Shown here piece after piece: positions 18,693 to 27,486 of a stretch of DNA of 27,486 nucleotides. Both the position numbers and the translations under genes were made by a program. Positions within the stretch are counted from its first letter, which is position 1; every line of letters begins with the position of its first letter. Where the stretch lies: NCBI GenBank assembly GCA_003427395.1, contig BFEA01000084.1, forward strand, positions 348,337 through 375,822, in the 5' to 3' direction. A model generated the notes under the pieces. That model ran no database searches, was not told where the DNA came from, and worked only from the letters and a program-made list of their open reading frames with translations. This DNA is from Chara braunii (lineage: Eukaryota > Streptophyta > Charophyceae > Charales > Characeae).

Positions 18693-21554
18693 ATGGAAGG
18701 ACAAGAATTGACTGAGGATTATTCACAGCATTCGCAGACCCCATGGCCGATACGGGAGGTATGTAAGTCCTTACATGATCTTGATAGCGGCAGCCAGAGG
18801 TTTGTGGTCAGCGCCAAGATGTCAAACCGAGTTGGTGAGGAGTACTTGGGTAGCCTTAGCTATAAAGTGACAGAATATGTAACCACAGGAGGAGGTTGCG
18901 GGACTGAACAATCACCCGCCGAATTGTTGTCTACAGCTGGGGCTGTTTCGCAGGAGAACAACTTTGACAATAGTGAATCTCATAGTGTTCCTCATTCCCA
19001 TTCTCATGTTAGTGGACACCGTACTTGGTCTGAGGATCATAATGAGGTGTCTCGAGAGATAGTGATATCTTCCTCCTATTCTAAGGAAAGCACTTCGCGT
19101 AGTGAATCTTATGAGGAGAGAGATATATACTACATTCTGCCCGCACCATTGCCCGGAGAGAAAAGGCCATACAACATGGTCAACGGAGCCACTACGAAAC
19201 GAGTCCAGAACAAAAGAGCTTTGACTAAGCTTAGGCTAGAATCTCTTCAACGTGTGGGTGGTATGCTTTGTTGTAGAAAATTTTGTTGTACAAATCTGAC
19301 TGCTGATGATGTTAGGCCAGTCAGGGAGGGTTTGTACTGCAAAACATTTTCGGACCGGAGGAAGTGGTGGTTGCAAACAATACACGACTTCACCGTAATG
19401 GAGGGTGATGCGGAGTGAATTCGACCCATTGTGTGCAGACAAAAGTTGTGCGTGCAAGCGTACTGTAATATACTGGGCATTTCACGAAATACGTTCTATA
19501 TTCAAAAAAGAATATATCACAACGGTGTTGTGTATGTAGAGCACGGTCGTACGGGAAAATGTAGTCCTTCCAACAAAGTAGTCACGATGCTCGCATGCAT
19601 GAAAAGATTCATTGACGATTATGCTGATGACATGCCAAATGAGACGGCTAGAAACGACAATGTTTGCAGACCACGCCGCAGGATACCCGTTGCTTTTACC
19701 AAGAGATTCATTTATGAGTCCATTCGATCTGACCTTGAGGCCGCAGGACAGGAAGTCGTCTCTGAGTCTACGTTTTACGCTATGTGGAGCAAACACTTTT
19801 GGCACGTTAGTCTGGCCCAGTCCAACACGTTCACGAAATGTGCTCTATGCAACTACTATGAGCAGTGCATAGCTAAGGTGAAGTATGAACGAGACCGTAA
19901 GAAGTTTAAGATAAAGATGAAAGAACATCAGGAGCGGCAAGTGAACCATAGGCAAGATTACTGTCTTGCAAAGCTCGATTCAATATTGCGTCATGCTAAG
20001 CATCTCTGCCTCATAATTGACGGCATGGATCAGAAGAAAACCACCTTGCCTCACATTGGGCAGACGAACTACTCAAAGGACTTGTAACACGACAGTATGA
20101 TGAGGACCACTCTTACGGCAGTAATCACCCACGACAGAGACCCTTCCATTTACATATACACGTACTTTCCGTACTACAAGCACAATGCGAGTAGCACACC
20201 TACATGTTTGATGAGGACTCTCTATGAACTTCAGGCCTCAGGGACACCGCTTCCTCCTCGACTGCGTATTCAAGCGGATAACTGTTGGAAAGAACATAAA
20301 AATCAGTTCATATCTGGCTTGGCAGCACTTCTCGTGAAGTTCGAAGTATTTCAAGAGGTTGAGATTGGGTTCATGATAGTCGGGCATACCCATATAGATG
20401 TTGACGCCACTTTCAGCGTTTTCTCTAAGAAGTTGAAAGACAATGATGCATATACAATGGATGAACTTCTTGCTTTGCTGGAACAAGCTCACAAGAAGCC
20501 TCCGAAATGTATTTTCCTCGATAAAATTGCGGACTGGAAAAATATGGTAGCACCATATCTCGCAATTGATGTAACCGGTATCTCGAAGCCACATTTACTT
20601 TAGTTTTATATGGTAGGTGATAATCCAGCAATGTCGTACAAAGAGTTTTGCGACGATACGGAATGGTTGCCCCAAAACGGTCCGCTTTTCTGGTTTAAAA
20701 GAGATGATGACGACAAGTATGCCGGTCCATTGCAACCATTGGACCCTTTCCCGAGTCAACCGGCAGAGCTAGAGTATTAAAAGAACGGATGCAAAGGTGT
20801 GGATCGTTTTCTGCATTTATTCCGAGAGAAAAGGTCAACGTGGAGTTTTTATCAGGATAAAGAGGTAACTCGTATACAAAATGTTTTTGCTTATTGGGAG
20901 GGTGTTAAAGAACATGGAGCTTATATCATCGCAAACGGGGTACCCAAGACACCAATGACATCCTTTTGGCCTTCTGCCTCGAAGAGGCAAGAGGAAGAAA
21001 TTTTGCGGTCCTGTTCTGAAGAACCTGAAAGAGAACCCTTGTTCGTTGGACACAAAAAGGATCGTCCGAAGACAAACTTTAACCCAATTTTGGATGTTCA
21101 GAAAGACAGTTTCGTTATTCTGCAACCACCAGATGAAGAATTTGCAAAGGGTGTTCCGTTTTGGAAGGGCCAAGCGCTGACTCCAGTTGTCTTAGGCAAG
21201 GACTCCGAACATTACAACCAGGTGAAAGTTCAATACTGGATTCCTACGGGCAAATCGCGTTCGCTAAGGGAACGTTATGAGAATGCGTGGGATAAAAAGT
21301 GGAAAAGATCTACTGAGGATGATGAGCAATGGCAGAATGCTGATGCGGTGGCATTCGCACGGAAACGAGCATCGAGAGGAAGAGTTTTCACCAAACCATT
21401 CACCTCGGGCCTTATAATTCCGTCTAAAGTCCGTGTTAATGCACTTGCTGCTCTGGTTGGAGAAGATGGTGTTCATATAGATGATGGTGTCAGCGCAGAA
21501 ATTTCTGAGGGAGCCGCTGATAGTGATTCATCAAGGGCAGGATTCAATGTCTGA
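18693..21554 (+). pseudogene. DUF7869-family transposase-like protein, four nonsense codons
   Basis: One frame runs from ATG 18693 to TGA 21552-21554 (about 950 codons), broken only by TGA 19416-19418, TAA 20085-20087, TAG 20601-20603 and TAA 20778-20780. An acidic Ser-rich N-terminus leads to a Cys-rich segment (MLCCRKFCCTNLTADDVRPV), a region after the first stop with LGISRNTFYIQKRIYHNG and a VSESTFYAMWSKHF box, and a CxxC site (FTKCALCNYYEQ). The likely RNase H-like core has LIIDGMDQKKT (about 20013), ADNCWKEHKNQF (about 20275) and GHTHIDVDATFS (about 20382). This order matches proteins carrying the uncharacterised DUF7869 domain, abundant and repetitive in many eukaryotes. The three acidic motifs suggest a DDE-type recombinase, which is inference. 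All four stops can arise from CGA, CAA or CAG by C-to-T. There is no frameshift. Confidence 0.78.
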
Positions 21555-21879
21555 GATGACTCTACGGCGATCCAAAGACCACCATGTCCAAGGTCGAAAA
21601 TTGATCCGGAACTCTTTATAAGGATAACATATTGTCGTGCTGGACTGTGTACAACATTCTTGACTCCATGGAATACATCGCGTAATGATCTGTGCTCTCT
21701 CGATTACACGCTTCACATCAACAAGAGTTCTTAATCAATTTTCGACCTTGGGCGTGGGGGCCTTTTGGTCCTTGTAGCCTGACCTCAGGCTCTAGATCCT
21801 GACCTTGATGAGACACTGTTATTGTGACTTTTGTTTTTTGCAATGTGCAGACTTTCGTCTTTTGACGTACTTCGAAAAC

Positions 21880-22289
21880 ATGGCTGAGAATTCGGGCTTC
21901 TTTGAAATAAAAGTGCCTGAACGACTTACGATAGTAAGGGAGGAGCGTTTCCTTTTCAATATGAGAGAATCTTCAGGATCGTAGCGGGAGGACGGACAAT
22001 GTTTGTCATCATGGTGAGGTTTACTGATCTGAACATTTTCGACATGCGAATATATGAGCGTCGGGGAGAAAATTGGATGCGAGGAGATTTTAGAAAAGTG
22101 TATCTAAAAGCTTCAGATGTTCTTTTCGCCTTGAGACGTGTTGTGCTCGGAGCAGGGGGTGACATTCAGGGTTTCTCGTTTGCCATTATGGAGTTCGAAG
22201 GTCTGCCTCAACCTTCAATCCCGACTTGCATGGTTGACGGTTGGACATGGGAACCGATACTGAACGCTCTGCGAAGAGGCTTCTTCTGA
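21880..22289 (+). pseudogene. Small frameshifted ORF pair, weakly PC4-like
   Basis: ATG 21880 opens MAENSGFFEIKVPERLTIVR, which stops at a TAG near 21982. The coding signal continues in another frame after about 21955 (ERIFRIVAGGRTMFVIMVRF, then IFDMRIYERRGENWMRGDF and VYLKASDVLFALRRVVLGAG) to TGA 22287-22289. A beta-rich segment followed by D-x-R-x-Y-x-x-x-G-x-x, a basic residue, a short strand and a helix recalls the PC4/p15 single-stranded DNA-binding fold. The match is weak and lacks the typical P-G/T-K-K-G-I-S-L signature. It lies 330 bp after the transposase-like gene and may belong to the same element as an accessory ORF. Otherwise unrecognised. Confidence 0.3.
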
Positions 22290-23086
22290 AGACTTCAACC
22301 TTTTATGACTTTTGGTGACCAGTCTTACGTTTCTAGAGTTTTGTGTCATTATGTCATATTTGTGAACATTTTCGTAGTATAGGCATTTTCTGATTATTTT
22401 TACTTTTCACCACTTTGAGAGACGAGTCTCGACACTTCCCAAGTTTTGTGGTTCGGGACACTTTGGTAATGAGTCTTATGTTTTAAAAGTTCCGTGAGGA
22501 TGTCTGATTTATGAATGTTTTTATAGTGTAGGTTTTTTAAGAGATAAATCTCGATATTTTCAAAGTTTTGTGTTCGAATAGTTGAAATTTTCACACTGTA
22601 AAGTACTGAGGGTTTCTGATTCATCCTGCATCCTCGCCTTGCAAACTGTTTGACTATGTACAACGTAGGACTCAATTTTGCAAGGTTTAATTCACATTTC
22701 ATGGCATAGTGGGTGTTCTTGATTTGGATAGCCTTGCCAACTCTTTGGTTAATGAAAACTTTTGAGGTAACTGTTACGAATTCACAATATTGGGACCAGA
22801 TAACTGTTATCAGTTTTTACGACGGCATACTTCTCATTTGTCTTGAGAATGGTTGTGTGCCTGCTTAGTGAGATCTTTCGAAACTATTGCAACAGTTATG
22901 GCTTCACAACATGTAGGCTGGGTGCCCGCACTGTTTTTAATTTGTCTTCGCTTTTCAATCTAGTTCTCATGAGTTGTAAATTGTCTTCAAAATCAAGGTA
23001 CATCTTTCAAAATAATGATAACTTAAAGGTCCTCGGTCACTTCAGCATCGAATAATGATTCGAATGTATCCTACGCATTCGTTTGA
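22290..23086. other. A/T-rich non-coding region
   Basis: I see no coding frame or family resemblance. Loosely repeated phrases (for example GACGAGTCTCGACACTT at about 22421 and GATAAATCTCGATATTTTCAAAGTTTTGTG at about 22541, against CCCAAGTTTTGTGGTTCG at about 22438) suggest an old local duplication of about 120 bp. Confidence 0.4.
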
Positions 23087-23107
23087 GCCTTCTCCAATGC
23101 CCAATCC

Positions 23108-23180
23108 TCAGATGATAACATCTCTACATAATATGCTCCCCACCACTTCACTCCGTACGATGCCCGTTTGTTTTGAGAAA
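23108..23180 (-). repeat. SINE-like fragment, copy 1 (inverted)
   Basis: GATGATAACATCTCTACATAATATGCTCCCCACCACTTCACTCCGT-type sequence is the reverse complement of the head of the SINE-like copy at 23311-23390 and is also directly repeated about 280 bp downstream. The shared flank includes GTTTGTTTTGAGAAAT versus TTTTGTTTTAAGAAAT, so similarity extends beyond the tRNA-like head. Confidence 0.6.
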
Positions 23181-23310
23181 TATTTGGTAAAGTGATGATG
23201 TACATGCATCCGCTATATAGTTAAAATTTAAGACTGATGGTTACTACAGTTCTTAAGGGGTTCCCGGGCGTGCACTTTTATTTGTTAACATACATCATTC
23301 GATCTCGGCG

Positions 23311-23390
23311 AGGACAGTGGCGGAGTGGTGGGCAGCATTGGGTAGGGATGTTACAAGTTCATGGTTGCGAGGTCGAACCCAGCAAGCGGC
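23311..23390 (+). repeat. tRNA-derived SINE-like head with A and B boxes
   Basis: TGGCGGAGTGG (23318-23328) matches the RNA polymerase III A box, and GGTCGAACCC (23371-23380) matches the B box with one mismatch. The spacing of about 53 bases fits a tRNA or tRNA-derived SINE promoter. The full cloverleaf is not evident (no paired acceptor stem), so this is not called as a tRNA. Inverted partial copies lie on both sides. Confidence 0.5.
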
Positions 23391-23465
23391 AAATGATAAC
23401 ATCTCTACGTAATGCTGCCCACCACTTCACTCCGTCCGACGCTCTTTTGTTTTAAGAAATGTCTA
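23391..23465 (-). repeat. SINE-like fragment, copy 2 (inverted)
   Basis: The reverse complement of 23396-23433 matches 23318-23353 (shared GGTGGGCAGCATT and TAG-A/G-GATGTTA) at about 85 percent by eye. The two form an inverted repeat with a loop of about 42 bases that holds the B box. It is a direct relative of the copy at 23108-23180. Confidence 0.6.
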
Positions 23466-24315
23466 GTAAGGCTATAATTGTTCTTGGAATGATAACATAT
23501 TATTCGTTAATTTTTCCTCGGAGGGTGATCCGAGCTATGATCATAAGTTCAACCTTTTGATTGAGTGAAGGATATTTAATGAATGACGCACGGTTGATAA
23601 CATAACGATTTTTCTCCATCCGAATAATGAAATATTTGATTCGGATATATCTCACTATTACAGTAACTATAAAAGTTTGCCAACTTGTGTACATATGGAT
23701 ATCGAAACATGTGATTCAGATGTATCCTAGTCATCCAGGACCTACTTGTATTCAATTAAACTAAAAAAATGACCTATTCGTGTCACTCTTATGCACCCCT
23801 TAAAGCCTCAACGAAGACCTTTTTCCGGGTCAGTCATATGCGTTCCTCACAAGGGGAAACCTTCGATACGCTATGTTCATACTGACTGTTTGAATGTGTG
23901 TCAGTTTAGTAAGGATGTATCCGACTTCAGTAATTGAACTTTTCGTCTTGAAACAAATTAAATGTGTTGAGGATTTATCAGTTGAACAGGGACTCTTATC
24001 GTTGTGTATTAATGTATAATGAGCATTTTTTTTCGTCAGCCTTGTATACCTTTCGAGTTTCTCGAACGACAAAGTACTATTTAGAAAATAATGCACTATT
24101 TTACCGAATAACATGTTTGTTGTTCTGATAGCCACTGTGGTTGGGAACTCTCTCGGAGAATTCTCTAAGGAGGATTAGAGACAAGCCAATGAAAGGGCTC
24201 AGGATTATAGATGGACGGAGGGACGTTTAGAAAAGCCAAAGACGGATGGGAACGAGATCTGGATGTCCGCACCTCACCCGTTCATGAGGTATGATTGGTG
24301 CATGGACGGAGGGCC
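23466..24315. other. A/T-rich non-coding region
   Basis: There is no credible gene. GATAACATA and GATGTATCCTA-type phrases recur (23494, 23597, 23719), suggesting decayed copies of the neighbouring repeats. The last 150 bases (24170-24315) become G-rich and may already belong to the pol remnant that follows. Confidence 0.4.
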
Positions 24316-25230
24316 CATGAAGAGACTGCTGCACATTTTATTGTTAGGATTAAGGAGTCGACCATAAATAAGAATGAATGCTATTTGCCCAATATTAGAG
24401 ACGACGTTAAATTCATTGTCAAAGAATTGTCTTGTTTGCACGTCAAATAAGGCACCCGTTCAACCACATAGGTCTATAATACCCACAATGGTTGAACGAC
24501 CATTCCTGAGGGTTAGCATGGACACTACGGACATCGTGGTCCCCCCTGGTCCTAATAGTTGCGAATATTCAGTTCTACTAGTATTCGTAGATCACTTTTC
24601 CAAATGGATTGAATCTTACCCATGTAAAACGAGACAGATGACGAAAATTGTGCGGTATGTCAATCGTTTTCTCGGGATGCATCAGGATACCAAGGAAATC
24701 CTGACAGTCAATGAAGCGGAATTCCGAGGGGAGGTTTTGAGGAGTCTGGTCGTACATGGCGTCTCCATTCGGAAAACTACTCCCCATCTATCACAATCGA
24801 ACGAACTGGTAAAAAATGTGAACTGTGTGATTAAGACAGCCCTTAGACAGAATATTGCGGCCAAGGACACAAGACCTTGCCCCGATATCGTAGACCACAT
24901 CCTGACCATCCATCGAGGAACGCCCCACGAATCTACAGACCTGTCCCCATTCTAGCTACGGACCAATAGCCTAGCCTGCGTAGCCTTGCCAAGCCTCAAC
25001 GATTAAATGACGCTGCGTCGACGGCCTACAAGGGCGACGGCTATAGATAAGGCCAAACACCATCTGGAATTGATGGAAAACGCCCTCCTTCGGCTAACCC
25101 GAAAAAAAACAGTGAATGGCCGAAGTGACCCGTGGTCGGCTAGTTCGGAGCGATGAGGCCAAAAATTGGAAATGTTTGGCCTCAGCCCCAATATAAATTT
25201 AATTTAGGGGACATCGTCCATGTAAGGAAA
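24316..25230 (+). pseudogene. LTR-retrotransposon integrase remnant (second element)
   Basis: The zinc-binding region starts in one frame as HEETAAHF...YLPNIRDDVKFIVKE (from 24316), and shifts by one base near 24420 to NCLVCTSNKAPVQPHRS in the frame that stays open to TAG 24953-24955. The core reads FLRVSMDTTDIVV (first catalytic Asp), SVLLVFVDHFSKWIESYP, TVNEAEFRGEVL and TTPHLSQSNELVKNVN. The second catalytic Asp is Asn (AAT 24710-24712) and the Glu is Lys (AAA 24812-24814), so the enzyme would be inactive. After several stops the C-terminal region FNLGDIVHVRK reappears (about 25195-25230). It is Ty3/Gypsy-like but clearly different from the element at 13.5-15.9 kb. RT, RNase H and gag are absent. 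Confidence 0.85.
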
Positions 25231-25635
25231 TGTACGGGACACCTCACCCCATCATCCGACGTGTTCTATCTCCGTCCCTTGTCCGCCTCCTCTCCCCCAT
25301 CACTGTTTGACTCCTCCCCGACCTCCGAGTGGGAGAGCGAGGAGCCGGAATCTCCTTTTCCCCCTTCCTTCCTTGATTCACCCTCTTCGACCCTCCATCG
25401 TCATGAGCTTTGTAACGGAACAGATTATCAGTCGGCGTATGTTGACGCCACGGGGCTTCCTTTCCTCAGTACGACAGGTTCGACATCCTCGGCTTAGCCC
25501 GGATCTATTACGATTCGCGCAGTTCTTCAACACAATAAGTATCTACATAGCAGCTGAGTTCAAGTTCGTCCATCTTGGGACTACAGGGAGGGTCTTAGAG
25601 GAAAGATCAGCATTTCTGCAACTCTCTCCTCCGAG

Positions 25636-25660
25636 GATTAGCCACGTGTCGTGGCTAATC
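25636..25660. repeat. Perfect 11-bp hairpin
   Basis: GATTAGCCACG at 25636-25646 and CGTGGCTAATC at 25650-25660 are exact reverse complements around a TGT loop. There is no T-run after it. It lies in decayed retroelement sequence. Confidence 0.75.
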
Positions 25661-25689
25661 TTGTTTGGCGCGAAATTTTGGACATTGAA

Positions 25690-25880
25690 CGAAGGAGTCA
25701 ACGAGAGTTGTATTCTGTGATTGCGGGGTTGGGCGAACGAGTTGGCAACTACGTGGAGGAACAGGCTGACGCGGCTCGGAAAGCAAGTTGTGAGCACCGA
25801 CAACATTGACACCCACCTGATCCACTTGCATCCGTCGGAGCCGAAGGTGGTTCTTCCTGAGCTGGTCCCCTTCAAGTGAG
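25690..25880 (+). pseudogene. Short decayed coding remnant
   Basis: Protein-like text appears in two frames: RRSQRELYSVIAGLGERVGN followed by YVEEQADAARKASCEH (about 25690-25790), then STDNIDTHLIHLHPSEPKVV to a TGA at 25877-25879. A frameshift separates them. No family recognised. The position after an integrase C-terminal segment suggests that it belongs to the same or a neighbouring retroelement. Confidence 0.35.
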
Positions 25881-26039
25881 ATCGATGAAATAGCACTGAC
25901 TATCCACGTTCACACTACCGTCCCACTTTCCGACTCTCTAGCAATCTCCTACTCGCCCACATTTGGTGTTCGAGATGAAAGCGTTCTGAGTGCCTAACTT
26001 AGAGGAGGATCGGTGGTCTGAGTGGTAGGGAACCTTCAC

Positions 26040-26703
26040 GGCGCATAGTTTCTGCCAACTCAACGTCGAGTTCACGTGGTCTGTGCCGCATGACCGTGAC
26101 AATCTCGACAGGGACAGGGATGTCGAGTGGCTGATCATTCAAGCGTGGAGATCAGACGTGGAAGGAGAACTGTTGGGGATCCTATATGGGGAGGTGAGTG
26201 CTGATCACTTTGCACCGGTCACAGGGGAATTGTTGGTGCCTCTTGCGCAGCTCCTCGATGATCAGCCCCGCGACATTCTCTATCATGACGACAAGAGGCC
26301 AGAGCCAGAGACGTGGAGCGAACACTAAGGCCGCAACTGTTGTGGCCACACTTGGCCCAACATGATGATGTGAATCGGTACTACCCGTCGGAAGGCTGGT
26401 ACTTGGACCCAGACGAGTTTGTCGATCCGTTCTTTTGGGAGGTAACCGCGACACACAGCGAGAATTCAAAGAGAAAAGTTCAGAGTCGGGAACCAGCGAG
26501 TCCTTAGAGGAGGAAGAAGAAGCAGAGAGAAAGGTGAGGGATCGGGCAGAGGGAAAGCGGCCCATAACGGAGGCACCAAGAGAGGATCCTTCGCGAAGCC
26601 TAGACTTGTCGGAGGAGGAAGAAGGGCGCGATCGCGGGCCAGCAGGAGCAGAATCCAACAGGAGAAGAGTCCGCTGCCCCTCACCCACTCCGTCCGCCTG
26701 CTG
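26040..26703 (+). pseudogene. Frameshifted acidic protein remnant, possibly gag-like
   Basis: Coding text moves through three frames. The first is about 26060-26328 (DRDVEWLIIQAWRSDVEGEL, then FAPVTGELLVPLAQLLDDQP), stop TAA 26326-26328. The second is about 26313-26455 (QHDDVNRYYPSEGWYLDPDE, FVDPFFWEV). The third is about 26455-26703 (REFKEKSSESGTSESLEEEE, a basic/acidic stretch and a second EEEE run), ending at TGA 26701-26703. A globular N-part followed by a low-complexity charged tail fits a gag or an element-encoded structural protein, but no diagnostic motif such as a CCHC knuckle is visible. Function unknown. Confidence 0.4.
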
Positions 26704-27160
26704 AACCCTACACCTATGTACAAATGCGGGTGATCGGGCGGAGTCCCTTATCATTCTCTCACCGTTTCCTTGACTACCTCTCCTTTTGCCAGATCCTGGT
26801 ACCTGACACCTGTTCTCGACCTCTCTATTTCATCAATTTTATGCCACCTGTATGGTGTACGAGGTCTTCCCCCACTCGACTACCCAGCCCATTGTTCCTT
26901 TCTTCCGCCTTCATATCCTCCTTTTCAGTGTAATGTGGCGGGACTTCAATAATATCGAAGTTTATTGTTTGATTATGGGTACAATCCACACCTGCACACA
27001 GTATGAACAGTTCCACGCCAACCTCCTACGAACCCTGTGTACCCTCTACCCCGAGTATCTTGCTTCTCTCGAATATCGCAATCGACGTTTCCCATGTGTT
27101 CATCGCTCTGTACGACACGCCCCTAACCTGACGGGAGTACGCTCAATGTGTGTTGCACCC
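26704..27160. other. Non-coding, pyrimidine-rich
   Basis: C/T-rich sequence (about 26740-26930) with no recognised product. Short open frames on both strands have no family motifs. It may be the untranslated or leader part of the remnant upstream. Confidence 0.4.
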
Positions 27161-27210
27161 TGTACGTCGTACGGGGGTTCTGTCGTACGGTCGTACGGCC
27201 GGTCCCGTAC
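27161..27210. repeat. Cluster of CGTACG palindromes
   Basis: CGTACG occurs at 27168-27173, 27184-27189 and 27192-27197, with GTACG and CCGTAC variants on either side (TGTACGTCGTACGG, CCCGTACAAAG). Such density is not expected by chance and gives several alternative short hairpins. Confidence 0.75.
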
Positions 27211-27234
27211 AAAGTGACGAAACCTCCCAAAAAC

Positions 27235-27393
27235 ATACGTAAAAATTTTTTTAAAAAAAATGAGGATGTAGAGTTTCTCGTGCTCTAGACCCCCAATTTT
27301 TTTTTATTTTTTTGTTTTTTTAAGTTTTTTATATTTAAAAAAATAAAAAAAAACATCAAAACGAGGAAAAAGAAACAAAATAAAGAAATAAAA

Positions 27394-27455
<62 letters not shown>

Positions 27456-27486
27456 GATTGATTGACTGATTGATTGATTTATGATT
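27235..27486. repeat. A/T homopolymer block and (GATT)n microsatellite
   Basis: Sequence from 27240 to about 27390 is almost wholly A- or T-runs, apart from GAGGATGTAGAGTTTCTCGTGCTCTAGACC. From about 27394 to the end of the window it is a GATT tetranucleotide repeat with small irregularities (GTTGATT near 27452, GACTGATT near 27462). The repeat runs off the window. Confidence 0.93.

Noticed and set aside
18693-21554. Alternative genetic code (TAA/TAG read as Gln, as in some green seaweeds)
   Set aside because: TGA is also used in frame, other elements in the window show frameshifts and catalytic losses, and mutational decay explains all stops.
23311-23390. A functional tRNA gene
   Set aside because: A and B boxes are present but I cannot pair an acceptor stem or an anticodon arm, and the region belongs to an inverted repeat cluster.
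25650-25665. A rho-independent terminator at the 11-bp hairpin
   Set aside because: No T-run follows the stem and the sequence context is eukaryotic mobile-element debris.

Overview
The window looks like repeat-rich nuclear DNA of a eukaryote, most likely a streptophyte (green-lineage) alga of the charophyte type. The reasons are a chromodomain-bearing Ty3/Gypsy element, a DUF7869-type transposase, a Ulp1-type protease linked to a mobile element, abundant microsatellites, polypurine/polypyrimidine runs, a probable splice acceptor and no bacterial operon logic. The lineage assignment is inference; a Chara-like genome is my best guess. I see no intact housekeeping gene, no rRNA or canonical tRNA gene and no CRISPR array.

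Layout. 1-433: a 99-bp tandem array with an internal hairpin. About 500-6931: a decayed multi-domain plus-strand coding block. It holds a short N-terminal ORF, a 679-codon ORF with a ParB/sulfiredoxin-like motif, a region resembling a permuted N6-adenine/N4-cytosine DNA methyltransferase, an acidic C-terminal region and, after a (CT)n spacer, a Ulp1/SENP-like cysteine protease. 6932-11015: non-coding, with a TTACACC-type array and a fold-back repeat near 8.7-9.1 kb. 11016-12201: two unrecognised but coding-looking ORFs. 13019-13545: short direct repeats, a poly-T run, an assembly gap and a palindromic block that interrupts a reverse transcriptase. 13550-15948: a 5'-truncated Ty3/Gypsy chromovirus pol (end of RT, RNase H, integrase, chromodomain). 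16865-18240: two 683-bp tandem units with repeated GGATRTATCC palindromes. 18693-21554: a transposase-like gene of the DUF7869 family in one continuous frame with four nonsense codons. 21880-22289: a small frameshifted ORF pair. 23.1-23.5 kb: a tRNA-derived SINE-like head with inverted partial copies. 24316-25230: a second, older integrase remnant. 25.7-26.7 kb: frameshifted acidic coding remnants. The window ends in A/T-rich sequence and a (GATT)n microsatellite.

How it fits together. Nearly all recognisable coding sequence belongs to mobile elements in several states of decay. The chromovirus and the DUF7869 gene keep one frame over kilobases and carry only nonsense changes explicable by C-to-T or G-to-A. 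Two independent integrases have lost catalytic acids by D-to-N and E-to-K changes. This suggests methylation-linked deamination or a RIP-like process. The most unusual content is the ParB-like + DNA methyltransferase-like + Ulp1-like block, which may be a little-described eukaryotic element that carries its own DNA-modification and SUMO/ubiquitin-like processing functions. All domain calls come from reading motifs by eye, without any database search.
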